Source of the DNA: an uncultured Cyclobacteriaceae bacterium
GTDB lineage: Bacteria; Bacteroidota; Bacteroidia; Cytophagales; Cyclobacteriaceae
DNA: 64,000 nt
Assembly: GCA_943788235.1 (NCBI GenBank)
Contig: CALSPM010000003.1
Location: 124,001-188,000, forward strand
Direction of reading: 5' to 3'
In this document: positions 17,435 to 27,094 of the stretch, piece after piece
How the letters are laid out: each line of letters starts with the position of its first letter
How positions within the stretch are numbered: position 1 is the first letter of the stretch
Notes under the pieces: model-generated
What the model was told of the DNA's origin: nothing
The model's input: the letters and a program-made list of their open reading frames with translations, nothing else
Database searches by the model: none
Translations under genes and position numbers: made by a program

Positions 17435-18997
17435 TCATTGAATTTTAATACTTGGTATCCAACGGACACTTAGATCTGGATCTGCCATCTCTTCATCTAA
17501 AGGAAACATGGGTCGTTTAATTCTTTTATAATCTAATCTCTCTAGATCTTGGTCCACGCCACCGGGGGTAAGGGCCATGATCCAATCTCCCCGCATATCA
17601 TAAAGCTCAGGAACTAAGTAGCCAATTTTAACAACAAGGATTGATGCATTTCTGGGATCCAGTCCCAATTGGGTAAAATCTTTCTCATGATGATAGGGTT
17701 TTCTTTTTTTGGTAACAATAACTTGAACACTGCCCACCTTGACCACTGCTTCTGTCTCAGCATATACATCCCCTTGGATTAGGGCTTCTACGATTCCCTC
17801 GATTCTAATAGGAGGTGCATAGCGATGATCTATTTGTGCACCCACATTGGCAGTTACCTTCCCACCAATACCTACAGCAATGGCTTGCTCTATGAGTTCA
17901 GGCCCAGGTATCGACGCGTATATAAGTTCGGGGCCACTGTTTGATTTGAGGTCGGGGTGCGCCAGTATTTCCCTCAAAGTCCAAGTGACGTCTCCAGCGC
18001 CTCCTGCTGTAGGATTGTCACCCATGTCACTAATGATGTAGGGTTTTTTTTCACTCGCTAAGGCATAAGACAAACTCTTTTCGAAAGTAGTTGTGGGAGC
18101 CACGAATTCGAATTCGTTTCGTTTTTTCCAGAAACTGGAGGCCAAAAATTCGGATGTTTTCTTGACGGCGAGCTGGTCATCACCGGTTACCATGACCACG
18201 GCATGATTTCTTGGCTCGTCAGCCCAAGCATAACCAATCCAAACGGCAGCGTCGATGACGCCCTCTTGAGCAGCGGAAGGGGCTACTTGCGCATAAAGAC
18301 TCTTCCCAGGTTCAATGCGGGTGCTTGTTTTTTCACCAGGCAATAATATAGGAATGGGAATCCATGCTTTGAATGCGGGTTTTCCTTTGTTATTTTCTAG
18401 TCGGACCAAAAGGTTTTCTACTGCGCGTTCTTTCGATTCGAGTGCATCCTCATGGGGAGCCATACGATAGCAGGTGATCAGATCTGTGTACTGGGCCAAT
18501 TTTTGAGAAACATTTCCATGTAAATCCATGGAAGTTGAAATGAGTGTTTGAGTACCAATTACCTTTCTAATTCTTTCGATGAAGTCCCCTTCAGGATCAT
18601 CTAGACCTACGACACTCATTGCGCCGTGAATATCAAAAAACAATCCATCATAAGGTTTATATTTATTGAGTGAATCTAATGTTTTGGTGACCAGGCGCTC
18701 ATAAGCTTCTCGGGTAACTCGACCTCCGGGTAGCGCATGACCTTGGAGGATAGGTACCCAATTGGCCCGTTGTCTCATAGGAGAATTTTGAGCTAAAAAA
18801 GGATAATTATCGAAAATAGCTTTACCCGTCTTGGCATGAAAAGCTTCCTCATGCGTTAAGGCAGGTGAAAAGGTACTGGATTCAATGGCGAGTCCCGCAA
18901 TGGCAATTTTTGGTGCAGGACTTTTCTGTTCAGATTTTGTACAACTTAAAAGCGCTAGTATAAAAAGCGCAAAAGTAAGTCTTGTTATCAGTTTCAT
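17435..18997 (-). CDS. M81 family metallopeptidase (MlrC-like) lipoprotein
   Basis: A 520-residue protein of peptidase family M81, known from microcystin degradation MlrC. The leader ends FILALLSC (Cys19), so it is probably membrane-anchored outside the cytoplasm. Family landmarks are IAGLAIESSTFSP (about 33), GLFFDIHGAMSV (about 118), STSMDLHGNVS (about 154), RMAPHEDALES (about 178) and DMGDNPTAGGAGD (about 316). DIHGAM and DLHGNVS contain the proposed zinc ligands. It probably cleaves small or cyclic peptides; many relatives occur in bacteria that never meet microcystin. Monocistronic. Confidence 0.88.
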   Translation of the reverse strand: MKLITRLTFALFILALLSCTKSEQKSPAPKIAIAGLAIESSTFSPALTHEEAFHAKTGKAIFDNYPFLAQNSPMRQRANWVPILQGHALPGGRVTREAYERLVTKTLDSLNKYKPYDGLFFDIHGAMSVVGLDDPEGDFIERIRKVIGTQTLISTSMDLHGNVSQKLAQYTDLITCYRMAPHEDALESKERAVENLLVRLENNKGKPAFKAWIPIPILLPGEKTSTRIEPGKSLYAQVAPSAAQEGVIDAAVWIGYAWADEPRNHAVVMVTGDDQLAVKKTSEFLASSFWKKRNEFEFVAPTTTFEKSLSYALASEKKPYIISDMGDNPTAGGAGDVTWTLREILAHPDLKSNSGPELIYASIPGPELIEQAIAVGIGGKVTANVGAQIDHRYAPPIRIEGIVEALIQGDVYAETEAVVKVGSVQVIVTKKRKPYHHEKDFTQLGLDPRNASILVVKIGYLVPELYDMRGDWIMALTPGGVDQDLERLDYKRIKRPMFPLDEEMADPDLSVRWIPSIKIQ

Positions 18998-19240
18998 TAA
19001 TTCATTTGAGTAGGTTAAAAATAGAAGATAATGAAATTGTAGCTTAATGAAAATTTTATAAAAAAACTATTTACTGGATCCTGATTTTTTCGTAAAGAAA
19101 ACGAGTTATTACTGAAATGCATCTTAACAACGGGAGAAAAAAGTTTTCCTATTAATAGGAACCTTTAAAAAATCCTAAAAATTGGGGCATATAAAAAGGC
19201 CTATTATTTATTGATTTAGGACTTTTTTTATAGTTTTCTC

Positions 19241-20188
19241 TTATTTCAAATCTTCTATGAGCTTGGTATTGTAGTACAAAGACCGACCCATGATTTTTCC
19301 TTCCTTATTGAAGTCATCGATAAAGTGAACGGGGAGGGTAAGAATTTTTAACATTATTTTTTTAACTAATCTGAACTTCCACCAAGACAGCACATAAGAA
19401 AGATCTCTCTAAGGTCATATTCAAAATAATCAGGATAGCCTACCCTGTCCATTGATTCAATTTTCCAAGTCTTTAAAAAAGATTGATCATTTGCCATGGC
19501 TTCATCCTACAATAATGTGGTGCATAAGGCAAATTAATGTCGCTGTCGGTTGCGTCATCACTGAAATAAGCATAAGATTTTTTTAATTCACTATTTTCAA
19601 ATATGTACAGATTTTCTAATCGAATATATATTTTCATGGTTGATATAAATGGTGCCGTTTACTCCATCCGAAAAACTATTCCATATCTCTCCATAAATGC
19701 GCCAGTCAGCGTAATTGAAGATACTTTCAATCTGAGTTCCTTCATTAATTAATTCATATAACCGGTGCAACCGCATGTTTAATATGACTCCTGTCTTTTT
19801 TTTAATACAAAATTTCCCCCAAGTCTGTACCCATAACTGACCTCCTTTTTTGTATTCTATGGCATCGGGATAAGCTGGTTTTTCATCGGTAATACGTAAA
19901 TAGTTTATATTCTCTGACCACGTTTTGGTATTCTCAATGATCTGGGATTTATCAATTTCCTTATTGGCTTTGTTAGAACTTAGCGCATTGATACTCTTTG
20001 CGTAACCGGCTAATATCTTTGTCAAAGTTGCTTCATCACTGCTTACAAAGGCTTGTTGATATTGATGCACCAAATCAAGGCCTGAGTGTGTTTTGTAAAT
20101 ACTACCATTTTTAGCTTTTTTTTTGTGTACTGAGGTTAATCCCAAAAAGTAATAAGAGTATCACCGTTAGTTGGCAATATTTTTTCAT
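19241..20188 (-). pseudogene. Frameshifted NTF2-like (SnoaL-fold) secreted protein
   Basis: One conserved gene is readable only by changing frame several times. From the ATG at 20188 a signal peptide (MKKYCQLTVILLLLFGINLS) runs into a nine-A run (plus-strand T run 20116-20124); removing one A joins it to the long open piece containing GLDLVHQYQQAFVSSDEATL and a YADWRIYGEIWNSFSDG block. Further shifts near 19599-19601, near 19515 and at an AG repeat (19403-19412) are needed to read ENSELKKSYAYFSDDAT, MANDQSFLKTWKIESMD, SWWKFRL and LPVHFIDDFNKEGKI to the stop at 19241. The order matches NTF2-like proteins of Bacteroidota as I recall them. At least four indels point to decay or a poorly resolved stretch. 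Confidence 0.75.
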
Positions 20189-20392
20189 AATTTTAGTTGC
20201 TCGTTTAAAGTCAACGTTAATTTTTTTTGGGAGATTGAAAAAAGCCGTGTACTATATAATTACCGTTGATAATGAATCACTTCTTCTCAAAGAGGCTTAT
20301 TTACAAGGCTAGAGAAAAGGAAAGAAATGAATAAGGGGTGACTAAACAATCCCGAAACTGATAAAAATGAACATTTATTAATATTTTGCATC

Positions 20393-20731
20393 ATGGAGAC
20401 TGCCGATATCGTATTATTCAGTTCAATAGCACTGACGCAGCTGACCTTTTTGGGAATCCCTTTTTTCATTAATGAGTCTAATGCAAAAGATTACCTCGCA
20501 GGGTACAATATGCTTTCAGAGGAGGACAGCGACAATTATGACCTCAAAGGCTATCTTGTCTTTCAAAAAAAATTTCTAACTCAATATAGTCTAACGACAG
20601 CGTTCATTTTCATCATTTCTTATTTTACTTTTGTTACCTTAACAGCCCTAATCATTTATGTGATTACACTACTCATTCCCTTACCTTATTTTATGGTTCA
20701 AGGCAATAAATTTAAACACCGAATGGCCTGA
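20393..20731 (+). CDS. DUF3784-like small membrane protein
   Basis: A 112-residue protein with three predicted membrane helices: an N-terminal one (about 5-25) and two at about 65-100. Between them the loop KDYLAGYNMLSEEDSDNYD matches the DUF3784 signature AGYNxxSxEExxxYD, normally followed by a Cys/Phe-rich FxxKFL segment, here FQKKFL. Function unknown; members are short inner-membrane proteins. Stand-alone gene with AT-rich flanks. Confidence 0.7.
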   Translation: METADIVLFSSIALTQLTFLGIPFFINESNAKDYLAGYNMLSEEDSDNYDLKGYLVFQKKFLTQYSLTTAFIFIISYFTFVTLTALIIYVITLLIPLPYFMVQGNKFKHRMA

Positions 20732-20946
20732 GATAAATGTGATTAAAAATACTTTTTATGATCAAATAAATACATAATCGAGTAGGTGCACTACGGTTGT
20801 AAATATCCTCAAATAGATATTGAAACGAGCTAGAGAGGGGCTCACATATAACAACACGGGTTAAATTTTCATTTTATTAAAAACTAGGCATTACTCAATC
20901 TGGAAATTTAAATTGAACTATTTTAACAATATAAAAGTTTAAGATT

Positions 20947-21291
20947 ATGATTGAGTTTTCTTATTTATTACAAGTAATTTTGGCTTTATCTATCGTTTAC
21001 GTTTGGGTATTTCGATTCGATAACATTGTTTTGGAATTCAAGCAGTATGAATTGTCAGATTTAACACGAAATTTTGTGGGTGCTGCTAAGATTGCATTAT
21101 CAACTTTATTAGTGGCAGGTATTTGGTTTCCACCTTTAGTACTCATGTCATCTGTAGCTATGGCTGTGCTCATGGTCTTTGCACAGTTAGCACATTTTAA
21201 GGTAAAGAATCCATGGAAAAAACATTTACCCTCATTCGTCCTCTTGATCTGTTCTCTACTTATCGCAGGGATTGCTGCTGAGGTCATTTAA
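20947..21291 (+). CDS. DoxX-like membrane protein 1
   Basis: A 114-residue four-helix membrane protein. The helices, the FRFDNIVLEFKQYELSD loop and the following VGAAKIALSTLLVAGIWFPPL segment fit the DoxX/DoxX-like superfamily (a helix, a loop with a charged F-x-x-Y patch, then Gly-rich helices). The role of such short forms is unclear. Its stop at 21289-21291 is followed 2 bp later by the start of a second DoxX-like gene, so the pair is translationally coupled and may form a heterodimer. Confidence 0.72.
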   Translation: MIEFSYLLQVILALSIVYVWVFRFDNIVLEFKQYELSDLTRNFVGAAKIALSTLLVAGIWFPPLVLMSSVAMAVLMVFAQLAHFKVKNPWKKHLPSFVLLICSLLIAGIAAEVI

Positions 21292-21293
21292 CT

Positions 21294-21644
21294 TTGATTA
21301 TTTTTCATAATTTACTTATAGGATTTTCTGCGATATCCTTCCTAATCTATGGGGGAGCCTATTTTTTTTCAAAAGGGATGAAAGCTGAATTTAAGAGGTT
21401 TGGTTTGGAAAAATTTGGGGGTCTTACGGGATGCTTGGAAATAGGGGGTGGCATAGGACTTATAATCGGTTTGTGGGTACCCACTTTGTTGACTTTGGCT
21501 TCTTTGGGATTGTTCCTTTTAATGGTTTTGGGCTTTGGAGTAAGGCTTAAAATGAGAGACAGCTTGGCGCTCACCCTCCCCTCATTTTTTTATATGTTGC
21601 TCAATCTCTACATCTTTTGTTTTGTTGGGTCGAGTGGTTTTTAA
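21294..21644 (+). CDS. DoxX-like membrane protein 2
   Basis: A 116-residue paralogue-like partner of the preceding gene with the same layout: helix (FSAISFLIYGGAYFF), a charged loop KAEFKRFGLEKFGGLTG, a Gly-rich helix EIGGGIGLIIGLWVPTL and two more helices. The loop and following helix align with FKQYELSDLTRNFVG of the upstream gene, supporting an old tandem duplication. The start is a TTG at 21294, chosen because it lies directly after the upstream stop and precedes the first helix; no ATG is available. Confidence 0.7.
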   Translation: MIIFHNLLIGFSAISFLIYGGAYFFSKGMKAEFKRFGLEKFGGLTGCLEIGGGIGLIIGLWVPTLLTLASLGLFLLMVLGFGVRLKMRDSLALTLPSFFYMLLNLYIFCFVGSSGF

Positions 21645-21820
21645 ACGCTCAGAAAAAAGGATTACCGGAGATCTTTTTTGTTTAGGAGTCGCATCATTTT
21701 TTTAAAATTAAGGAGCGAATATTACGCTTTATACCGAAATAATAGACTGAGAATTAAAAGCAATTTTCATAGTCTTGAATATTTTTCTATTTTACATCAA
21801 TCATAGATAACAAGAGAGTT

Positions 21821-22126
21821 ATGAAAAAAGTGTTTTTAATGCTGTGCCTACTGGGTATAGCACTGCCGTATTATCAATTACTATTGTTTATTCAAGGAAA
21901 TGGATCAATGACCCAATTTTGGACACAAGCCTTCGGTTCGTATCCAGCTTCCATGTTGGCCATGGATTTAAGCGTAGCGGCTTTGTCTTTTTTGATTTTT
22001 TTGATTTATCAAAGGGTACAAAAGCTAATAAATCTTGCTCAATTTATAAAATACTTTGTTTGTCTTTTTTTAGTTGGTTTTTCCCTAGCCTTACCTTTGT
22101 ATTTATATGACCATTATGATCAATAG
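21821..22126 (+). CDS. DUF2834 family membrane protein
   Basis: A 101-residue membrane protein with three helices. The family pattern is plain: an N-terminal LLGIALPYYQLLLFI helix, ASMLAMDLSVAALSFLIFLIY in the centre (the D-L-S/A helix), and VGFSLALPLYLYDHYD at the C-terminus, matching DUF2834 (GxxxPyy, D, GlSfalPlfLy). Function unknown. It stands alone between the DoxX pair and the CotH gene, all on the plus strand. Confidence 0.8.
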   Translation: MKKVFLMLCLLGIALPYYQLLLFIQGNGSMTQFWTQAFGSYPASMLAMDLSVAALSFLIFLIYQRVQKLINLAQFIKYFVCLFLVGFSLALPLYLYDHYDQ

Positions 22127-22274
22127 AGAATAAAGCGGGAACCATCTGCTGTATTTTATCCTATGATATTATTTAATTAAATGCGAATTGCTGATAGTCA
22201 AAATCAAGATAGGAAGTTAATTTTTATACTTTCTTCATAGAGGTCAAAAAAAATATTTATTTTAATTGCAAGAA

Positions 22275-23738
22275 ATGAAAAAAAAATTATTCAACAGTAT
22301 AAAAAAGTTTGGCTTAATAGTATACTTTTTTTCTTTTATAGTGTTCATTTCATGTCGTGATAAAGATGTTGAATTATTGGTTGAAACTATGCCTCCAATT
22401 AATGATTCGGGTGAATTGCCTTATCTAAGAATTACTACCCTTAACTCGATTAAAAATGAGCCTAAAGTATCTGGAAATCTAATTCTTTTTAATAACAACG
22501 AAAATGTATTTTCAACTCAAATAGGAATTGAATACAGGGGATCAACATCTTTTCGTTTATCAGATAAAAAGTCTTTCGGGTTTGAAATTTGGGATGAACA
22601 AAATGCGGGGCTAGATGCATCTATTTTGGGATTTCCGGAAGAAGAGGATTGGATCTTAACCGGTCATGTTTTCAATGCTTCGGAAAATATTATTTACGAT
22701 CCATCTCTTATGCATCACTACATCGGTTATACCCTTTATCGTTCTATGGGTCGTTATGCAAGCAGAACGAAGTATGTGGAGTTAGAAGTGAACGACGATT
22801 ATTTAGGGGCTTACCTATTAATGGAAAAGTTAAAACGGGATAAAAATCGAATCGATATTGCGAAGTTATCTGTAGAAGATAATACCCTTCCTGATGTCTC
22901 AGGAGGATATATTTTAAAAATTGATAAAACAACGGGGGGAGATGTGGCTACAGATCAATCACTGAGCTATTATGAAGAAAATTGGGCTGATGATGCGCGG
23001 TACTCCGAAGAAATTAGTTTTCGTTCTAAATACGATATTAACGGGGATTTGCTTTCAGATCCAGCCTTTGATCCTCCTTATCATGCTAATCAATATCTAG
23101 AGACCTACTTTTTATATGAATATCCCAATGCGGTTCAAATTACATCTCAGCAAAAAGAATACATTCAGAAATATATTGAAGAGTTTGAAACAGCGTTATT
23201 GAATGACGATTTTTCATCTGATGACCGTTTGTATACTGATTATATTGATTTGAATAGTTTCATTGATTTTTTTATCATCAATGAAATCACTTCCAATGTT
23301 GATGGGTATCGATTGAGTACTTATCTTCATAAAGATCGGGATCAAAAATTAAAGATGGGCCCAATATGGGACCTAAATATAGGTTATAATCGACAGGGAA
23401 GAGTTCCGACAACAGATTGGATGGTTAACTATAACAAATATGTTGAAAGAGATGCTTGGATGGTACCTTTTTGGTGGCCGAGATTATTGCATGATCCCAT
23501 TTTTCAACGCCAGCTGAAAACACGTTGGCAGCTACTTAGACATTCAGAGTTATCTAATTCTACAGTTTTAAATTTAGTGCAAAACACTGCAGATTATTTG
23601 ATAGAAAACGGGACGGTTGACCGTAACTACAAGCGTTGGAGTGGTGTTGATGTGGACTATACGGCAGTAATTGATGATTTAAAAACTCATCTAGAAGAAC
23701 GTTTAGATTGGATGGAGTTACAAATTAATGCATTTTAA
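22275..23738 (+). CDS. CotH kinase family lipoprotein
   Basis: A 487-residue lipoprotein (leader ending FIVFISC) with a CotH-type kinase domain. Recognisable blocks are GIEYRGSTSFRLSDKKSFGFE near residue 90, DWILTGHVFN, YVELEVNDDYLGAYLLMEKLK (about 175), GGYILKIDK (about 215) and the metal-binding GPIWDLNIGYN (about 365). CotH proteins are protein kinase-like enzymes that phosphorylate secreted proteins; in Bacteroidota they are usually exported. The length fits a domain without a C-terminal T9SS tail. I use the ATG at 22275; a TTG at 22266 is in frame. Confidence 0.87.
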   Translation: MKKKLFNSIKKFGLIVYFFSFIVFISCRDKDVELLVETMPPINDSGELPYLRITTLNSIKNEPKVSGNLILFNNNENVFSTQIGIEYRGSTSFRLSDKKSFGFEIWDEQNAGLDASILGFPEEEDWILTGHVFNASENIIYDPSLMHHYIGYTLYRSMGRYASRTKYVELEVNDDYLGAYLLMEKLKRDKNRIDIAKLSVEDNTLPDVSGGYILKIDKTTGGDVATDQSLSYYEENWADDARYSEEISFRSKYDINGDLLSDPAFDPPYHANQYLETYFLYEYPNAVQITSQQKEYIQKYIEEFETALLNDDFSSDDRLYTDYIDLNSFIDFFIINEITSNVDGYRLSTYLHKDRDQKLKMGPIWDLNIGYNRQGRVPTTDWMVNYNKYVERDAWMVPFWWPRLLHDPIFQRQLKTRWQLLRHSELSNSTVLNLVQNTADYLIENGTVDRNYKRWSGVDVDYTAVIDDLKTHLEERLDWMELQINAF

Positions 23739-24046
23739 TTTGCGTATAATTTCATGCCACTGAATGACTACTTATGCTGTGATCATTGGCATCTTCGTAT
23801 TAACTGTATGGGCTTAGCTCTTGGACGGAATTAACCAAGACTAAATCTGACTACTTCAAGGGTATTGAATCATCATCTAATTAAAGTACGGTTTAATACC
23901 ATTCTAAGATAGATGACCGAATCCTACGCCTCGGCCACGGGATGGACACCCTGCATTTAAAATTTTTTAACAAAAGGGTACAGGTAATTATCAGACTTCG
24001 ATTTTTCAAGTTTTAAACCAAAAACAAAATGTTTGTACCTTCAAAT
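23739..24046. other. Intergenic region, nothing identified
   Basis: About 300 bp between the CotH gene and the tRNA terminator. A GC-richer patch near 23922-23955 stands out from its AT-rich surroundings, but I find no hairpin, open frame or known RNA in it. Confidence 0.4.
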
Positions 24047-24082
24047 AAAAAAGCCCCAATACTAATAGTACGAGGGCTTTTA
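24047..24082 (-). terminator. Intrinsic terminator of tRNA-Ser
   Basis: On the minus strand, AAAAGCCC and GGGGCTTTTTT form a stem closed by a 16-17 base loop and followed by a T run, starting 2 bp after the tRNA 3' end. Position and shape fit a rho-independent terminator. Confidence 0.75.
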
Positions 24083-24084
24083 TG

Positions 24085-24169
24085 CAGAGGAGGAGGGATT
24101 CGAACCCCCGGTACCTCTCGGTACGCCGGTTTTCAAGACCGGTGCATTCGACCACTCTGCCACTCCTCT
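24085..24169 (-). tRNA. tRNA-Ser (anticodon UGA)
   Basis: On the minus strand the sequence folds as a class II tRNA: acceptor stem AGAGGAG paired with CTCCTCT, a D arm, an anticodon stem CCGGT/ACCGG with loop CTTGAAA (anticodon TGA), a long variable arm around GTACCGAGAGGTAC, and a T arm with GGTTCGAATCC. The long variable arm is diagnostic for serine. CCA is not encoded. A terminator follows immediately. Confidence 0.95.
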
Positions 24170-24328
24170 GTGCATTTTGACCTTAAAAATTGGTTCGCAA
24201 AACTAATCTTTCTTTTAAACTAATCAAGCGAACGAGGTAATTTTATCTGACTCACATTTAAAATAAATCAGATTACAAAAAAAATGAAATACAGGATATT
24301 CGTAAAAAGGAATCTGTAATTTTAGCCC

Positions 24329-25597
24329 ATGTTTCAAGATACCGCACCCCTTGCCGAACGCATGCGACCCAAAAGCTTGTCCGAAATCATTGGGCAAGGG
24401 CATTTGGTAGGCGGTCAAGGCATACTTCGTAAGGCGATTATTTCGGGTAAAATACCTTCTATTATTTTTTGGGGTCCTCCAGGTACAGGGAAGACCACGT
24501 TAGCCAATATCATCGCCAATGAAGTCAAAGTGCCCTTTCATGTACTCAGTGCGATCAGTGCAGGCGTAAAGGATGTAAGAGAGGTGATCGCTAAGGTGAG
24601 TCCGGGTCTAAAAAATATTTTATTCATTGATGAGATCCATCGGTTCAATAAATCTCAACAAGATGCTTTGTTGAGTGCAGTGGAGAAAGGAAAGATTACT
24701 TTGATTGGTGCCACAACCGAAAATCCCAGTTTTGAAGTCAATGCTGCGCTTTTGTCTAGAGCTCAAGTTTACCGGCTCGATCCCTTGACATCCGAAGAGC
24801 TCGATGCCATCATGATGCAGGCCATTGAGAAGGACAATACCCTAAAAAGTTATAAAATCACCATTAAACAAACCGAGGCAATTTTCAATCTATCAGGAGG
24901 TGATGCACGTAAATTATTGAATCTCTTAGAGCAAGTAGTTACCAGTCAAAGATCTAATAAGGCGGTTGTCACAGACGCGCTAGTTATAGAAGTGGCACAA
25001 CAAAAAACTGTTTTGTATGATAAAAAAGGGGAGATGCATTATGACATCGTTTCAGCCTTTATCAAATCCATCAGGGGGAGCGATCCCAATGCAGCGGTAT
25101 ATTATTTGGCCCGAATGATCGAAGGAGGTGAGGAGGTGAAATTCATCGCGAGGCGACTGGTGATTTTGGCCGCTGAAGATATAGGCAATGCCAATCCAAC
25201 TGCTTTGGTGATGGCTACCAGCACTTTTCAAGCAGTAAGCTTCATCGGCTATCCAGAATCTCGTATTATTTTGGCCCAATGCGTCACTTATTTGGCGAGT
25301 TCACCCAAGAGTAATGCTGGTTATAATGCCATCAATGAGGCACAAGCAGAAGTGAGGAGGACGGGTGATTTACAGGTACCCATGGCGTTAAGAAATGTAC
25401 CTACACAATGGATGAAAACTGAAGGCTTTGGTAAAGAATACCAATATGCGCACGATCATCCTGGAAATTTTATTTCATCAGAATTTTTACCGGCCGCAAT
25501 CGCTGGAACGAAATTTTATAATCCAGGAAATAATCCTCGAGAAGAGGAATTACGAAAGCAATTGAGAGCTAAGTGGAAGAAGAAGTATGGGTATTGA
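24329..25597 (+). CDS. rarA: Replication-associated recombination protein A
   Basis: A 422-residue AAA+ ATPase of the RarA/MgsA (WRNIP1) family, related to clamp-loader subunits, which acts at stalled replication forks. Walker A is GPPGTGKT (residues 49-56), Walker B/DEIH is [17 protein letters not shown] (about 97), sensor 1 is GATTENPSF, and the C-terminal oligomerisation domain contains [20 protein letters not shown] and [13 protein letters not shown]. Length matches the usual 420-450 residues. Monocistronic, divergent from tRNA-Ser. Confidence 0.95.
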   Translation: MFQDTAPLAERMRPKSLSEIIGQGHLVGGQGILRKAIISGKIPSIIFWGPPGTGKTTLANIIANEVKVPFHVLSAISAGVKDVREVIAKVSPGLKNILFIDEIHRFNKSQQDALLSAVEKGKITLIGATTENPSFEVNAALLSRAQVYRLDPLTSEELDAIMMQAIEKDNTLKSYKITIKQTEAIFNLSGGDARKLLNLLEQVVTSQRSNKAVVTDALVIEVAQQKTVLYDKKGEMHYDIVSAFIKSIRGSDPNAAVYYLARMIEGGEEVKFIARRLVILAAEDIGNANPTALVMATSTFQAVSFIGYPESRIILAQCVTYLASSPKSNAGYNAINEAQAEVRRTGDLQVPMALRNVPTQWMKTEGFGKEYQYAHDHPGNFISSEFLPAAIAGTKFYNPGNNPREEELRKQLRAKWKKKYGY

Positions 25598-25698
25598 AAG
25601 GGAGTGATCTTAAAGAAAGGATTACACAGGTCATCTTAAGGGTCTAAAAGTTCATGGATCTCATTATTTCTAGTGAGAGCTATCGCTAGTAATGGGTA

Positions 25699-25729
25699 TT
25701 GTCTACCTTCATAATGTTTCCTATTTTTG
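25699..25729 (+). promoter_or_regulatory. Candidate promoter of the iron ABC importer
   Basis: TTG at 25699-25701, a 20-bp spacer, then TATTTTTG at 25722-25729: a full match to the Bacteroidota TTG-N17-23-TAnnTTTG promoter pattern. It lies about 80 bp upstream of the solute-binding-protein ATG. I could not recognise a Fur box with confidence. Confidence 0.5.
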
Positions 25730-25810
25730 TCGCGCATTGAAATAGTTCTGTTAGAAGAAAAAAAATAGATATTTCTACCCATCCAATAAAGTGACTTTTT
25801 AAGATATATC

Positions 25811-26857
25811 ATGAATAAATATTTAATCGCCCTTGTCCATATTGGATGCTTCCTTTTCACTTCATGCACGCCTCAATCCAATAAAGAGAAGGCCCAAGAG
25901 CAGCAACAAGAAGTTAACGTTTATACGCACAGGCACTATGCACCTGACAAAGAATTATTTTCTCAATTTGAAGAGGAATTGGGAATTAAAGTCAATGTAG
26001 TCAATGCGAGTGCAGATGAATTGATGCTGAAAATGGAAAATGAAGGGGTACAATCTCCGGCAGATGTGTTGATTACCGTTGACGCAGGGCGTTTGCAGAG
26101 AGCTAAGGAAAAAGACCTTTTACAATCAATCAATTCTGAGATATTGACCAGTAATGTACCTGATCATCTACGTGATGTCGATGGATTTTGGTTTGGCTTG
26201 ACCAAACGCAGTCGAGTCATCGTTTATGCAAAAGATAGAGTCACTAAAGATCAATTGTCCACTTATGAAGCGCTTACTGAGAATCAATGGATGGGGAAGA
26301 TACTCATCCGTTCTTCAGGTAATATTTATAATCAGTCTTTAATGGCTTCCATGATTGCCAATCTTGGTGAAGAAGTGGCGGCACAATGGGCAGCAGACAT
26401 ACTTAAAAATATGGCAAGATCACCCAAGGGAAGTGACCGTGATCAAATGAAGGCTGTAGCAGCTGGCTTGGGCGACCTGGCGATTGTAAACACCTATTAT
26501 GTGGGTAAACTACTCACCTCTCCAGATTCTCTGGAGCGTGCGGTAGGTCAGCAGATGGGGATCTTTTTCCCAAATCAAGAAGGACGAGGAACACATATCA
26601 ACGTGAGTGGTGCTGGTGTAGCGAAGTATGCGCCCAATAAGGCCAATGCGGTCAAATTCATTGAGTTTTTGTCAAGTGAGGCTGCCCAGGAAATATTTTC
26701 TTCTTCCAATTTTGAATATCCGGTAAACCCCAAGGTAAATGCATCGCCTTTACTTCAGTCATGGGGTGCTTTTAAAGAAGATAAATTGTCATTGTCTACC
26801 TTGGGAACACTGAATAAATCAGCCGTATTGTTATTTGATCAAGTAGGCTGGAAATAA
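25811..26857 (+). CDS. Fe(3+) ABC transporter substrate-binding lipoprotein
   Basis: A 348-residue periplasmic binding protein of the FbpA/AfuA/FutA type, anchored by a lipoprotein leader ending LFTSC (Cys19). The mature protein starts VNVYTHRHYAPDKELFSQFEE, the typical first strand and helix of iron-binding members. Other landmarks are ADVLITVDAGRLQRA, GLTKRSRVIVYAKD, VNTYYVGKLL (a Tyr-Tyr pair as used for ferric ion) and GVAKYAPNKANAVKFIEFL. It captures ferric ion for the permease and ATPase encoded 240 bp downstream. Confidence 0.87.
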   Translation: MNKYLIALVHIGCFLFTSCTPQSNKEKAQEQQQEVNVYTHRHYAPDKELFSQFEEELGIKVNVVNASADELMLKMENEGVQSPADVLITVDAGRLQRAKEKDLLQSINSEILTSNVPDHLRDVDGFWFGLTKRSRVIVYAKDRVTKDQLSTYEALTENQWMGKILIRSSGNIYNQSLMASMIANLGEEVAAQWAADILKNMARSPKGSDRDQMKAVAAGLGDLAIVNTYYVGKLLTSPDSLERAVGQQMGIFFPNQEGRGTHINVSGAGVAKYAPNKANAVKFIEFLSSEAAQEIFSSSNFEYPVNPKVNASPLLQSWGAFKEDKLSLSTLGTLNKSAVLLFDQVGWK

Positions 26858-27094
26858 TAAATACTTGTGCAAGATGCGTTCAGAATGCATAATATGATTG
26901 CATTAAGGTTTGGGGATGATGGCTAGGGAAAGTATGATAAGAGTATCTAAATCTTCTCCTTCCATATTTTAATCAAGAGTATTCGAATAGGTATTACGAA
27001 AAATATCATTAGGTAAACTTCAATTATATTTACAAATAGTTATTTAAGTTTTTTCATATCCTTTTTCCCGCAGGCCCATTAAGCCAGATACTTC

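Noticed and set aside
22744-22932. Minus-strand open frame within the CotH gene
   Set aside because: It lies fully inside a well-conserved coding region and has no homology features.
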